DNA of 64,000 nt from Cryptomeria japonica (Eukaryota; Streptophyta; Pinopsida; Cupressales; Cupressaceae): positions 475,622,900-475,686,899 of the forward strand of contig NC_081406.1 of NCBI RefSeq assembly GCF_030272615.1. The letters are read 5' to 3'. The position numbers were made by a program, and so were the translations under genes. Shown piece by piece: positions 34,401-44,925 of the stretch (position 1 is the first letter of the stretch; every line of letters starts with the position of its first letter). Below the pieces are notes generated by a model. That model had not been told where the DNA came from. It saw nothing but the letters and a program-made list of their open reading frames with translations, and did not search any database.

Positions 34401-34733
34401 TTTTTTATTCTTCTTCTTCTTATGTACGGGAAGGAGGTCGTGGTCCCTGTAGAATTTGTGGTTCCAGGTCTTCCGATGGCCATTGAAAATAGACTTGCCA
34501 CCAACGGGCCCAAATTGAAACCCTACCATGCGAAGCGCGCAGGGGACCCGAGAGGCCGGACGGACACCCGAGCGCCCGAAGGGGGACTCGAGAGGATGGA
34601 AGGGGACCCAAGAGGCCGGGCAGGCCACTCGAGAGGCACGGGACAAAAGCAGGAGACTTTTGGGCGAGGAAAACCGAGAAGGATGATGGGCGATCCCAGA
34701 GACAGGGGACTCGAGCCGAAGACTCTCTAGACA
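34401..34733 (+). pseudogene. A1 pol deletion junction and integrase C-terminal remnant
   Basis: Up to 34400 the sequence follows A2 (T-A-V-F-K-I-F, the start of the RT linker). After a T-rich patch (34401-34421) the frame resumes with M-Y-G-K-E-V-V-V-P-V-E-F, the conserved region near the C-terminus of Ty3/gypsy integrases. RT, RNase H and the integrase core, about 2 kb judging from A2, are therefore missing. The frame remains open through an Arg/Gly/Asp-rich repetitive tail (G-D-P-R-G-R) to TAG at 34728-34730. Confidence 0.8.
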
Positions 34734-34848
34734 ACTCAAAAAAAAAAAAAAAAAAATAAAAAATAAAAAATTTGAAAAAAAAACCGTACAGTTGTATGAC
34801 AGCGACCGTACGGTCAAAAAAATTTAAAAAAAAAAAAAAAAGGGATGG

Positions 34849-35008
34849 ACCTACGGTGGGACCACCGGCGGTGACCACCGTGCGGTGGGCCACCGACGGT
34901 GGTAACACCGTACGGTGACCACCGTGCGGTGGGCCACCGACGGTGACCACCCTGCAGTGGACCACCGGCAGTGGTAACACCGTACGGTGGACACCGGCGG
35001 TGGCACCC
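34849..35008. repeat. CCACCG/CGGTGG near-palindrome array in A1
   Basis: About ten near-palindromes of the form CCACCGnnCGGTGG (including CACCGTACGGTG) lie head to tail, following two long A-runs (34738-34755 and 34826-34841). A similar array lies in A3 at 63345-63498 at the equivalent place, between integrase and the 3' ORF. The base composition is strikingly GC-rich against the AT-rich surroundings. Confidence 0.85.
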
Positions 35009-35236
35009 GCAACTGCAAAGTTGCACAGCCCGCAGCCCGCAGCCGCACAACTCACCCGCTCGCACACTCACGTGTCGAACAACCCACAGCCGCACAACGC
35101 GAAGCCGCACAGCCATGCAACCGCACAAACACACGCAGTCGCTTCGTCATCAGTGGTCACTATACGGTTGAACTGCGTTGGGCGTGCGGAAGGAGGACCG
35201 TACGGTGTGCACAGTTGAGCATGTTGTCGGTATGCT

Positions 35237-35449
35237 GGAGGTGTGTTCGTACGGTAAGAAGGGTGTCGACCGCACGGGAAGGTGGCCGCACGATGGGAGG
35301 TGCCAGTGGAGGTGTGTCCGTATGGTAAGAAGGGTGTCGACCGCACGGGAAGGTGGCCGCACGATGGGAGGTGCCAGTGGAGGTGTGTCCGTATGGTAAG
35401 AAGGGTGTCAACCGCACGGGAAGGTGGCCGCACGATCGGAGGTGCCAGT
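35237..35449. repeat. 71-bp tandem repeat, three units, in A1
   Basis: The units are 35237-35307, 35308-35378 and 35379-35449, nearly identical, each starting GGAGGTGTGT and ending GGTGCCAGT. They contain GTACGGTAAGAAGGGTGTC and CCGCACGGGAAGGTGGCCGC. The low divergence shows recent expansion, by replication slippage or during reverse transcription. Confidence 0.95.
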
Positions 35450-35985
35450 GCTGTTGTTGACCGTACCGGGAGGTTGTATGGCTGGGGTGCCATCGGGGAC
35501 ATTACAGTGCCAAAAAAAAAAAACGACGACGACCAGATTTAAAATGATTCGCTGGAGTTTGAAGCCAGGACACTGGAAATTCAGAGTGGAAAAGAAGGGT
35601 TTTTGGCATCTTAAAATATCACAGAAATGCTGTGCGCCATGGACTTTCGTATGGTTCTGAGGGTTGTAAATTGGAACCCGCAAGGGGCGCTGCCCCTCGA
35701 CCCCGCTGGGGGCGTTGCCCCTAGACCCCTAGTTTATTTTGAGCTATAGAAGACCACGGGAAGTGTTGTGGTTGTCTGTATTGTGAGAAAGAAGCCTGCA
35801 GCTAAGCATTGGCGGGGAAGCCATAAGCCGTAGAGGGAGATGGATCTGGAGGTTGGGAACAAACAGAGTTTGAGGGAAGGCATTGCAGGTCCGCGCAGTT
35901 GTATGACACTAGGGAGTTATTCAGTTCAGTTTTTGGCCTTTGGGGAGTGATGGAGGATTTGAGGTGTCTCCTAGCATTTGTGCCA
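35450..35985 (+). other. A1 untranslated segment with GGGGCGCTGCCCC block
   Basis: There is no intact coding. Around 35680-35732 lies GGGGCGCTGCCCCTCGACCC with the near-repeat GGGGGCGTTGCCCC. Near 35493-35509 GGGGACATTACA appears inverted next to a poly-A run. This region replaces the N-terminal and middle part of the 3' ORF that is present in A3. Confidence 0.5.
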
Positions 35986-36420
35986 ATGGATTGTGGCCAC
36001 CTCCAGGCATGACTGGTACACTTTGAGGAACTCGGAGTATGTCTCGGCTGGACGTGAGGTTGCCTTGGTGGATGCACAGAGGGCTCGGGAGGAGCTGACC
36101 ACCAGGTTGGAGGCAATAGTCGCGTGAGACTTTGTTCAGCGTACCCAGGAGTTGGATGCCGGGAGAGTAGCACGGGTGGCTATCGAGGACAAATTGGCTA
36201 GGGAGATAGTATCAATTGAGTAGCAGTTGGTGGAAGCTGAGATTGAAAAACGTGTTTTGCAGACAAGTCTGGGTTAGGCACAGGAGGACTGTGATGGCAA
36301 AGGAAGCAATATTGGTGAAATCCGCACTTGAGCATCGAATGGTAGCAGAAAAGGGTTTTCAGGCGAGGACGCAGCAAGTGTATAAGATCCGGGCCCGATT
36401 GGCGTCAGTAGTTCCTGTCG
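35986..36420 (+). pseudogene. A1 remnant of the 3' accessory ORF (coiled-coil end)
   Basis: Translated plus-strand frames match the last 140-150 residues of the 903-codon ORF of A3. Matching points are H-D-W-Y-T-L-R against R-D-A-Y-Y-A-L-R, and R-T-Q-Q-V-Y-K-I-R-A-R-L-A against R-T-Q-Q-V-Y-D-L-R-A-R-L-A. Several stops and one frameshift near 36290 make it non-functional. It shows that the extra ORF belongs to the family and is not an accident of A3. Confidence 0.75.
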
Positions 36421-36466
36421 TTCATCTCTATTTTGTATTAAGTCGTCGGAGTCGACTTCTTTTCTT

Positions 36467-36477
36467 GGGGGGGATGA
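36467..36477 (+). other. A1 polypurine tract
   Basis: GGGGGGGATGA lies directly before the 3' LTR. A3 has the same GGGGGGGATGA next to its 3' LTR (60027-60037, minus strand). This is the expected plus-strand primer for reverse transcription. Confidence 0.8.
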
Positions 36478-36797
36478 TGTTGCCGGGAATAATCATTATG
36501 TTATGTTGTTATATTATGTTTATGTTGTCGTCGGTAATAATGAGTTACGGCGGTCAATTAGTTAGCCGACGGGTAGGTAGTTGGAGTCGCGACGGTTGTA
36601 TCGCACCCCTTCGGGTATTATATATAGTGTACCTTTTCTTCGAAGTAGGATCCTGATAGTCGTGTCAAATGTAGTGTTACAAGCACTTGATGTACATGGA
36701 CTGTTGAATTAACATAGAGACTGGTTATTTAATGTATTTCCATTATGTTTTGTGCATTTACTTTCTGCATTTAACCGTTTACCGGAGAGGGCAAACA
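36478..36797 (+). repeat. A1 3' LTR
   Basis: 320 bp, six differences from the 5' LTR, ending GAGGGCAAACA and followed directly by the right TGAGT duplication (36798-36802). Confidence 0.97.
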
Positions 36798-37091
36798 TGA
36801 GTCATGCAAAGTATGTGAAGTCCTTGGAGGGAAGCATGTAGTGGCTTTGATTGATACAAGTGGCACATAGGGGACTCAAAATAGAGGATGTGGATGGATT
36901 CAAGGTGATGGAAGTAGATGGATCCATAATCACAGCACTAAGATGATTTCACAGATAAGCCTACAGTTGGGTAACTATGAAGTCAACGATGACTTCTATG
37001 TGGTTAGTATTGGGGATATAGATGTAGTGTTGGGCATACAATGGTTGCGATCTTTGGATGAGATCACATTTAATTTTCAGACCATGGAACT
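36798..37091 (+). pseudogene. Chromovirus protease fragment, continuation of the 29762 Gag
   Basis: The frame reads through H-V-V-A-L-I-D-T-S-G-T, the retropepsin active-site region D-T-G-A with a Gly-to-Ser change, and then L-G-N-Y-E-V and V-V-L-G-I-Q-W-L, the usual C-terminal protease strands. It continues the Gag on the other side of A1, confirming that A1 inserted into an older chromovirus. It is cut at 37092 by repeat B4. Confidence 0.7.
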
Positions 37092-39671
37092 TGTTGGTTG
37101 AAAATTTTGTAAACTTGGGAAGATGTGCAAAATTATGGTTTCAATGACAACATGTGAGTGTAAAACTATCTTAATTTAAGGGAAGGCTCCCCCTTTTCTA
37201 CTATTACTAACTAAAAACTAATCTAAATTGGGTGGGACAGCGTCCTTTTCTCTTTTTTCACAAAAGACGACATTCTTTCCTCTTCTCAAGAAAGAAATAG
37301 CAGTTTCGAAAGATAAATACAGCAGCTTGAAGAAATAACAAGAAAGGAAGTGAAGTTTCCTGAAAGCACAAAGTCTTCCGTCACCTCCCCGAGACGCGAA
37401 AATAGCAACTAAGCACAAAGTCTCGAGTTCGCACTATCCGATCTACCTTTTTCAGAATGATAAAATAAGAATAGTACACAGCATATTGCAGCACAAAGTC
37501 TACAATAATGATGCACCTTCTTATTACTTCAAATGGGAACAATCACAAGCACAAAGTCTTGCAGCTCTTCACAGCGTTTAACACTTAACTACACTAATTC
37601 AACCTTCAATATTTGCAGCACAAAGTCTGCAAGAAATTAGATTGAATGTCTCTCAACAATTTCACTATATTCTCAAGCAAATACTAAGGAATACACCACT
37701 ATGACGCAAGAACACAATGGATACACTAGTATGATTTCAACACAAAGTTTGAAACTCAAAACTCTCTTGATATTACTTGAGGAAAAACAGTATACAAGTA
37801 TAATGCTCAAAGTCTCTATGATTGCAAAATTCTACAGAGTTTTCGTGCTTGCTGAAAAGATGAAAATTACATAGAGCACCCTCTCATATATAGAGGACAG
37901 GAGTTGAGAGCAAAATGTGGGAGAAGTCTAACTAACTGAGACTTTTTCCACAACTAATTAACTAACTATGAATTATTCCAAATTACTGTCTTATTGTCTT
38001 TCGACTTGTACTTTGTTTACATGCAATTACAAGTTACAAAAATGTAAGTAATATGATTACTTGCAATTACAATTTTTGGCATTACATGTAATTTGTTAAA
38101 CGGAAATTACAAATGCATAATTGAAACTAATCTAAGTGTCCAAGACACAACTCTATTTACATCGTCCTCTGTCTAAGAGGTCTTCATGGTGCTACAAGAT
38201 GTTGGAACTTGAAGTATTTTAGATCGATGTAGGTATTTATTAAGGAGCAGTAACTTGCATCATCTGACCATGAATGGTAATGACAGTGACCTCATGAATA
38301 TCAACCACTGAACTTGAAGATATTTAACATTCTTTGTTGGCCATTGTGATAGTGAAAATCACTGCTTTTTACTGCATAGCGTTGCTACAATGCATTGTAA
38401 TAGTGCATTCCTCTGTTGCATTACTCCATTTGTCAAGTCCTCTTTGCTTCATGGTTCATAATATTTTGACCCTCTCTGTGCATATGACAATGCATTCTCT
38501 TCATTTTACATCATTGTTGTTATCAACATATGAAAGCACTGGCTCTTGCTTGCTGTCCTTACATGCATTGAAACCCCTTGCAATCGGGTCTTAGAGACCC
38601 GACTGCAAGTATTGATCTTGCAAAGGAAAGATGTGGGAATGAGAGTATGTGGAGACAAAGCGAATTTCAGATCTTGGGAGGTGGAATGCGAGTGCAAATG
38701 GATTGTAGCGAACTTGGTATGCAGAATGGAAGAATGCAAGCTGGGAAACAATGCCGAAACTTACACTTGCAATCGAGCCTGGAAGACCTAAATGCAAGTA
38801 ATAATTTTTGTTTGGGTATAAGCTTGCGATCTGGTCTTGAAACCTTGATTACAAGTGTGAGATGAATGTTGTAGACTTGTGGTAAGGATGACCTTGCAAT
38901 CGAATCTTGGAACCTCGATTGCAAGTGAGCATACTTGCAAGGATGTTGAGAGGAACAAACTTGCAATTGGGTCTCAAAACCTCGATTGCAAGTGGTAAGG
39001 TTTGCAAGGGATGGGTAAGTATAAGCTTTTAATCGCGGTTGCAAGACCCGAATACAAGTGCAACACATCCAAACATTCATGCAATATGCTTGTAATTGGG
39101 TTTGGGAGACCTGATTGTAGGTAAAGATAACTTGCATGAAACAAGGCAAAAAGGGACTTGCAATCAGGTCTTAGAGACCTGATTGCAAGTAAAGATAACT
39201 TGCAATGAAAACGTATACCCTCATGCTTGCAATGTTGAACATAAAACCTGACATGACTTCGACAAAACTGCACAACCAAATGAACTTTAGCTGCAGTTGG
39301 GTCTTAAAGACCCGATTGCAAGTAATATAGGTTTGAACTTGTAATGATGCTTCAAAAACTAGACTTTGCAAGTAACTTGTAATCGGGTTTTTAAGACTCG
39401 ATTGCAAGTAAAGTTAACTTGTAAAGTGAGCAAAAAGTTCCTACTTGCAATGTCCGACACAAAACCCGAAATTGCACAAAAAGCTAGGAAAGTGAAAGCC
39501 AAAACTAACCAAAAGTTGGACAATGATGACAAGCACACCCACTGTTGGTTTGACATTAGCAAATATGAGTTTTGAACCTCATAAAACATGCTTTAGAGAA
39601 GAAAACTACGAATTTTGAGTAGAAATTCATAGGGGTTGTCAATTTTTGAAAGTTCAAAACTTAGGACAACA
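37092..39671 (+). mobile_element. LTR-like repeat B, copy 4
   Basis: It starts TGTTGGTTGAAAATTTTG, ends AGGACAACA, and follows the other B copies through the CAAAGTCT region (37390-37820) and the palindrome region. Flanks are GAACT on the left and CGCAT on the right, so no simple target duplication, as with B1. The chromovirus protease on the left does not visibly resume on the right. No coding potential is seen. Either recombination between B copies or a later deletion explains the mismatch. The strand is arbitrary. Confidence 0.65.
38576..39410. repeat. Array of ACTTGCAAT...ATTGCAAGT stem-loops in B4
   Basis: About ten imperfect to perfect palindromes of about 34 nt occur in 830 bp. The best is 39156-39190: a perfect 16-bp stem starting ACTTGCAATCAGG with a 3-nt loop. 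The copy at about 38577-38609 has G-C where 39156 has A-T in the stem, so pairs are changed together. The B1/B2 arrays have T-A at a further position (ACTTGTAAT/ATTACAAGT). Confidence 0.85.
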
Positions 39672-41394
39672 CGCATGCATCGACAAATCTAGAATAATCA
39701 TGATGGTTATAAGTTGTCAACAATCTTGCCTGAATAAGCTGGGGGAAAGCCCAGTTTGTCACAGGATCATTGCCAAAGAAGTTTCGGAATTCTCAAATTT
39801 GCTTTTCACTAGACAAAAGAAAGCTCATAGGCAGTTTTTTTTCTAAGAAATTCTCAAATAGATAAATTGAACAGCTGATACTGTCATTTTCGATAATACA
39901 CATAAAATATGCTTTAATGGACTGCCTTAATCCTAGTTGAATAAGAAATGCCTCATAGATTTGGAAATGATTAGAATTAACAAGATAAAATAAGACCATA
40001 GTCTTGGAAGCTCAATTACCAAAATATTTAGAGCGATGGTTTATCCTTCTTTTACAAATAGTTTGATATCTATGATCGCTTACTTTCAGTCACAACATTT
40101 ACAAATTGTTCCTTTTGGAGTGAAAATCTAAAATCTTGATTTTTGCGTGTGCAGGTATTATCTATTATTGTTTATTGCATGCTGTATTCTTGTTATTATT
40201 GGAGGATTTATGTTCTATAAAATCAGGTAAGCAATTCATATTTTTAAAGAATGTCATTTGTATGTTATTTCTGAATGTAACCAAACAATTCGTGCACGTG
40301 TGCACACATGTACACACATGCATGCATGTCTAGACACACATGTCTTTATCAAAGGTTAGACTACAATGTTTTTTTTGATAATAAGCTTACATAAACACGT
40401 CACAAACATTTCTTTTAGTATGCTTTTTTTGATATAATATTGGTTATCTAGCTAAAAACCAAAACATATACAAAAGAAAACCAACCTGTGTAATAACAAC
40501 CTCCTATGCGGTGCAAGCCTAAACCATTAAGGGAATATAGAGAATGAAACATATCCTTTTAAGTCTTCTCGAGCTTTTGATGAGACCAAAGAATCATATG
40601 GCCTAGAGATATTTCTTTCGGATAGCCTTTCTGTTATTAATTAGGGGTCCAAACAATATTATCATTCTCATAATCATAATCTAATGAATTAGAAGCTAAC
40701 AAAGATTAGGAAAGTGCCTCCAATAGTGAGTTAGGAATGTAATCTCCAGTACCCATATGTTTAGTTAGAGTCAACTCCACCGAGTTGCCATTATGGTCCA
40801 TAGGGTCTAGCACTTTAGCTATATTGAGGGGGGATGAGAAACATTGTAGTCCAACAAACTGGTAGAAATATCAGTCAAGTGGGGAGACAATCATACCACT
40901 TTTGAGAAAAGAGGTTGAGAAGCAGTAAGTTTATTTTGATTCAGAGAATTAGGCAATGAGAAGGGGATTGCAAAGGCAGATCACCCAATGTAGAATATTT
41001 GAGTGAAGAGACCAAGGATTGTGGTGCAGTCAACACCATTTGATGTTTTTGGTCAGCCCATTTGCATCATATAGTAGCAAGACTTCTTTTTCCTTTTTAC
41101 CAAGAATAATTTTCCACCAAATACCTGTATGAAAAGAAAGATTGGCAATGCAAAGGCAATCTGTTGTAATCTAGAGATTGTTTTCTAAAGATGAAGAAGA
41201 GAATAAACTCTTGGAGGTGGGAGCTAGACTTGAAAATCTGTGTTAGTCAAGGAATGTACTCAGTATTCTAAATGAAGTGGAAGATTTCTTGCACATGGTG
41301 GACTAATCACCATTTCAGGTACTATGAGCAGCCATGGTCGCAGTAATGGTTTATTTGTGTAAGCAGGAATTGTTGAGAAGCAAGGATAATGATT
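39672..41394. other. No gene recognised
   Basis: AT-rich, with a short CACATG/CATGCATG purine-pyrimidine run at about 40290-40340. No coding or repeat boundary could be supported. Confidence 0.3.
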
Positions 41395-41942
41395 CGTAAT
41401 GTCTCCTTTATACGCACTGATAAGTTGGTGACCATTAGCCTATTTAGCGGGTTGCCGTAGGCAAATGAGTTTTGGTTAGGTAACCCCTTGGGAACTTGGA
41501 GACCATTCAGTCCAACTAATCTGGCATTAACAGGTATTGTTTTGAGCTCAGTTTGGTAAGATTTGCATTATGACACTTTTTTAGGGTTCCAGATAGTTTG
41601 TCCATTTGGATTAGTTGGTAATTGTATTTAATAATGTTATTTTGGTGTTAATTGGTGACCAGGGGATTTAATTTAAATAATGTTAATGCATTAAGCTAAA
41701 TTAAATATTTTACGTAATGTTATTTAAAATTATAAAGTGTCTTTGTTTAAAGGCGCCTAGGGGACATAAGGAAACATTTAGAAAGGTGATTTTAATTGCT
41801 AAAATGAAGGGGATGCCTACATGGGGAAACATAAGGAGATTTCAAATCAAATAGAATATATCCTATTTTTAGGTGGGCATGGGGTTTTCAAAACGGATGA
41901 ATAGACCTTGGGAGCTCATTCTTCATTTATGTTTTGGAGTTT
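41395..41942 (+). repeat. LTR F start (CGTAATGTCTCC), interrupted by LTR E
   Basis: CGTAATGTCTCC and a hairpin (TTAGCCTA 41435-41442, TAGGCAAA 41458-41465, one mismatch) mark an LTR of the TGTAATGTCCCC type with the first T changed. It is interrupted at 41942/41943 by LTR E, whose target duplication AGTTT is known. F therefore resumes at about 46703, but its right end could not be fixed (a weak candidate is GTGGGTATTTCA ending at 47298). Confidence 0.55.
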
Positions 41943-44007
41943 TGTAATATCCCTCCTGTAAATATGACCCTGTTGTGATGATTTGAGCTCCAAGGAATAT
42001 TGTCAAACACTTGTCTCACAAAGTCTGTACTTGCTGGATATTATTTCTTTAAGTATGACCATAAAATGTAAAGCTTGGAGCTGAATACAATCTGATATAA
42101 ATTCTGAGAATTCCTGGGACTGATAACAGCCAATTAGAACCCCAGGGAATGTGCCAAACACCTCCAAATGAAGCCGTCCAAGCTGATGATGAGAAATATA
42201 AACCCTGTGCTGGATATGGATGTGAAATGAGGCCTTATTGATGGCCAAAACCCTCCCAGAATTTTCTGAGCAAGTCTGATCACAAAATGCAACTTATATC
42301 TTCAAACCCTAGTCACCCAAATATAGCAAATTCGTATAAAATCATAGGCTGCTTTGAAAATCATGAAACCACCATCAAAGGGCTTCAACTGCACTCTAGA
42401 ACCAAAACACCCTGGCTGGAAAAGTTAAATAAATCACTATGTCCTCCAATTCTGCCTAAGACTTAAATGAGTTCTTACAAATTTAGCACAAATAGAGCCT
42501 CTGAATGAAGCTCTCCTGTAAGCCAAATTCAATGGATATTTCACTACCTTAAATGGCTGCAACATTGAAGAATTATTGTTCTCCAATGGCTGGTTGAAGA
42601 CAGAAACCCTCGGCTCCTCCTTGTAGAAAAAACTCATGAAATAGATGCACAAAAGAATGAATGAAATCCCTTTTCAAAAGCCTTTATATAATATTTAATT
42701 TGCCTTTGGCTTCATCTCATTTAATTTCACTTACTTTTCCCTCCATTTGGTGCACAATATAAATTATATTTTATTAAACACTTATATCTCACTTTAAATA
42801 ACACTTTATCACTTATAATAAAGTATACTTTAAAAGCATTTAATATATCATCTCTTAAAGTGGGCCCCCAATATAACTTAATTGCACTTTAAATGATTGA
42901 CTTCATAATTCATTAAATAACCCCTCATAATAAAGTCAATTAGATATTTAAATAATGTGCACTTTTAATAATAATAAAAATACCATAACCTCCACAATAA
43001 TGCATATAATTCAATTCTGTCTGCTCTAGGAGGTATCCCACTGCATCCGCTGCGCATCCAGCTACCTTCATAAAAATAGTAAGGGTCCTGTTGTAACGTT
43101 TTCACACATTGCCCCATTGCAAATGGGGACCCCCTACTTTTTAGGCCCTCCCGGTCTTTTGGCTTGCGTTTTTGGGGTCTTTTTGCAGCAGTCTCGTCAG
43201 TCTCTCTGCTTTGCAAGTGTTTGGGGGTCATATTGGTCAAGTCTGCCTTTCGTTTGAGCAAATTTGGCTAAGTCTAGGACTCGTTTTGTGAATTTTAGGG
43301 TTTTTGCCTTCTGTCCTAGATTTTAGGGGTTTCTGTTAGGGTTTTGGGAAAACTGAACATACAACTGGAATCAGGAACCTTCAAGGAACCTCCCAGTAAA
43401 ATTTGAGCCAAAATGGAGCAACTTTCTATTTTAAGAAAGTTCCTATTTTTTAGGGATTTTACTAAGTCTCGGATTGGTCTAATTTTGCCAAAAATTAAAC
43501 TTTCTATTTTTAGTAAGTTTCTATTTTTAGTAAGTGCTTTTCTGACCTATTTTGCCCAAACCTTGACATTTTGAAACACTTACTATTTGGAAAAATCTAT
43601 TTTTGGTAGGTTCACAGGAAAACACTGAAAACTTAATATCTTTGAAGATTGAATGTTCCTGAAGACCATTTCTAAATCCGGAAGAGTCAGAAGGCAGACA
43701 ATTTGGGTCAAAAAATGGTTAAGTTTGGAACTCCTATTCCAGAAGAGGAAAGCATGCAAAATCATCCAAGTCCAGAAATTCACATCAATCCACCTATGTC
43801 ATCCTAATCCAAAAATGGCCTGAAATTTGACTGTCTGGAAATTTGGAAGATCTTCCAAAATCCAGAATTTGCATTATGATTCCTATGGATCTGAAACCAC
43901 TCTCAAACATCCTGACAATATATATGAAATATAACTTAAAGTATAAGAACTACTTATACTTAAATGTTATATTTCATATCTATATCTTGACGAAGAGCTT
44001 GGAACTA

Positions 44008-44343
44008 GTGCAAAAATCCACCTCTCCATGGACATGGCCAAAATGCACCCAAGTCAGGGCTGGGGCGCTAAAACCAAGAATGAATTCACAAGTGCAAAAA
44101 TCCACCTCTACATGGACATGTTGAAAATGCGCCCAAGTCAAGGCTGGGGTGCCAAAACCAGAAATGCATTCAGAAGTGGAAAATTCCACCTCTCCATGGA
44201 CATCTCCAAAATGCGCCTAGGTCAGGGCTGGGGCGCCAAAACCAAAAATGCATTCACAAGTGGAAAATTCCACCTCTCCATGGACATGTTGAAAATGTGC
44301 CCAGGTCTGGGCTGGGGCGCTGAATCGAGAAAGCCATTCACAG
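44008..44343. repeat. 84-bp tandem repeat, four units
   Basis: The units are 44008-44091, 44092-44175, 44176-44259 and 44260-44343. Each begins GTGCAAAAAT or GTGGAAAATT and contains CCACCTCT, CATGGACAT and GGCTGGGGCGC. Because 84 is a multiple of three, a plus-strand frame (44028-44570) stays open through it as a 28-residue repeat with G-W-G-A-K-T. This is probably a by-product; the repeat lies within a solo LTR. Confidence 0.95.
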
Positions 44344-44638
44344 AAGGAAAATTCATGAATCCTTGGCGTGGTAAAAAAAAAAAAAATTCACTCAAGCAAA
44401 AAAAATTGAAATTTTGCCTAAGGCATGGAATCCAAGGAGTCAAGGAGGGAATTAAAAAAAAAAAATTCCCCTCGGGCAAATTTTTGAATTTGCTATTTTT
44501 AGACACCGAATCTCAACAGTGTGGAAAATTTTATAGATTCGGAATCGTGGCAGAATTCTCCATCCAATGAACTGACTCCTAAATTTTAGGAGGATCCCTA
44601 AAAAATAGGGATGTTGAAAAGGAAAGGTGAAAAATTGA

Positions 44639-44925
44639 CTAAGTGTTGGAAATTCCTTCCTTCATGACAGAGTTCCTGAAAAAGGTGAAAATTTGGCTAA
44701 GTGTTGGGAATTCCTTCCTTCAGGACATAATTCCAGTAAAGGTAAAAAATTGACTAAGTGTTGGAAATTCCTTCCTTCATGACAGAGTTCCTGAAAAAGG
44801 TGAAAATTTGGCTAAGTGTTGGAAATTCCTTCCTTCAGGACAAAATTCCAGGAAAGATGAAAATTTGGCTAAGTATTAGAAATTCCTTCCTTGGGGACAA
44901 AATTCCAAGCAAGGAAGAAATACAC
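44639..44925. repeat. Alternating 58/57-bp tandem repeat, about five units
   Basis: The units are 44639-44696, 44697-44753, 44754-44811, 44812-44868 and a decayed fifth. All start CTAAGTGTTGG or a close variant and contain AATTCCTTCCTTC. Units 1 and 3 match each other best (CATGACAGAGTTCCTG), as do units 2 and 4 (CAGGACA, ATTCCAG), so the array grew as a 115-bp dimer. Confidence 0.92.

Larger units (their letters stand above)
30578..36797 (+). mobile_element. LTR retrotransposon A1, full-length but pol-deleted
   Basis: This 6220-bp Ty3/gypsy-type element has two 320-bp LTRs, an exact 5-bp target duplication, a primer site and a polypurine tract. In order it carries a 122-codon leader ORF, Gag with four zinc knuckles, protease, a deletion removing RT, RNase H and most of integrase, the integrase C-terminal end, a GC-rich palindrome region, a 71-bp tandem repeat and the remains of a 3' ORF. 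The LTRs differ at only 6 of 320 positions, so insertion is comparatively recent. Without RT it must have been copied with enzymes supplied in trans, unless the deletion happened after insertion. Confidence 0.95.

Noticed and set aside
34185-35134. Minus-strand open frames of up to 215 codons across the A1 3' part
   Set aside because: They are antisense to gag-protease and pass through poly-A runs and the palindrome array. The composition follows the repeats, not a protein.
35493-35510. GGGGACATTACA as another LTR end
   Set aside because: It lies within A1 between clear internal features, and no LTR body or target duplication accompanies it.
38576-39410. Regular repeats with intervening sequence resembling a CRISPR array
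   Set aside because: The units are degenerate palindromes with irregular spacing inside a plant-type LTR repeat. There are no cas-like genes, and the context is eukaryotic.
40290-40340. CACATG/CATGCATG run as a protein-binding cluster
   Set aside because: Short alternating purine-pyrimidine simple repeat; no supporting context.
44028-44570. 180-codon frame through the 84-bp repeat as a repeat protein gene
   Set aside because: The frame is kept only because the unit is a multiple of three; it ends in A-runs and sits within a solo LTR.
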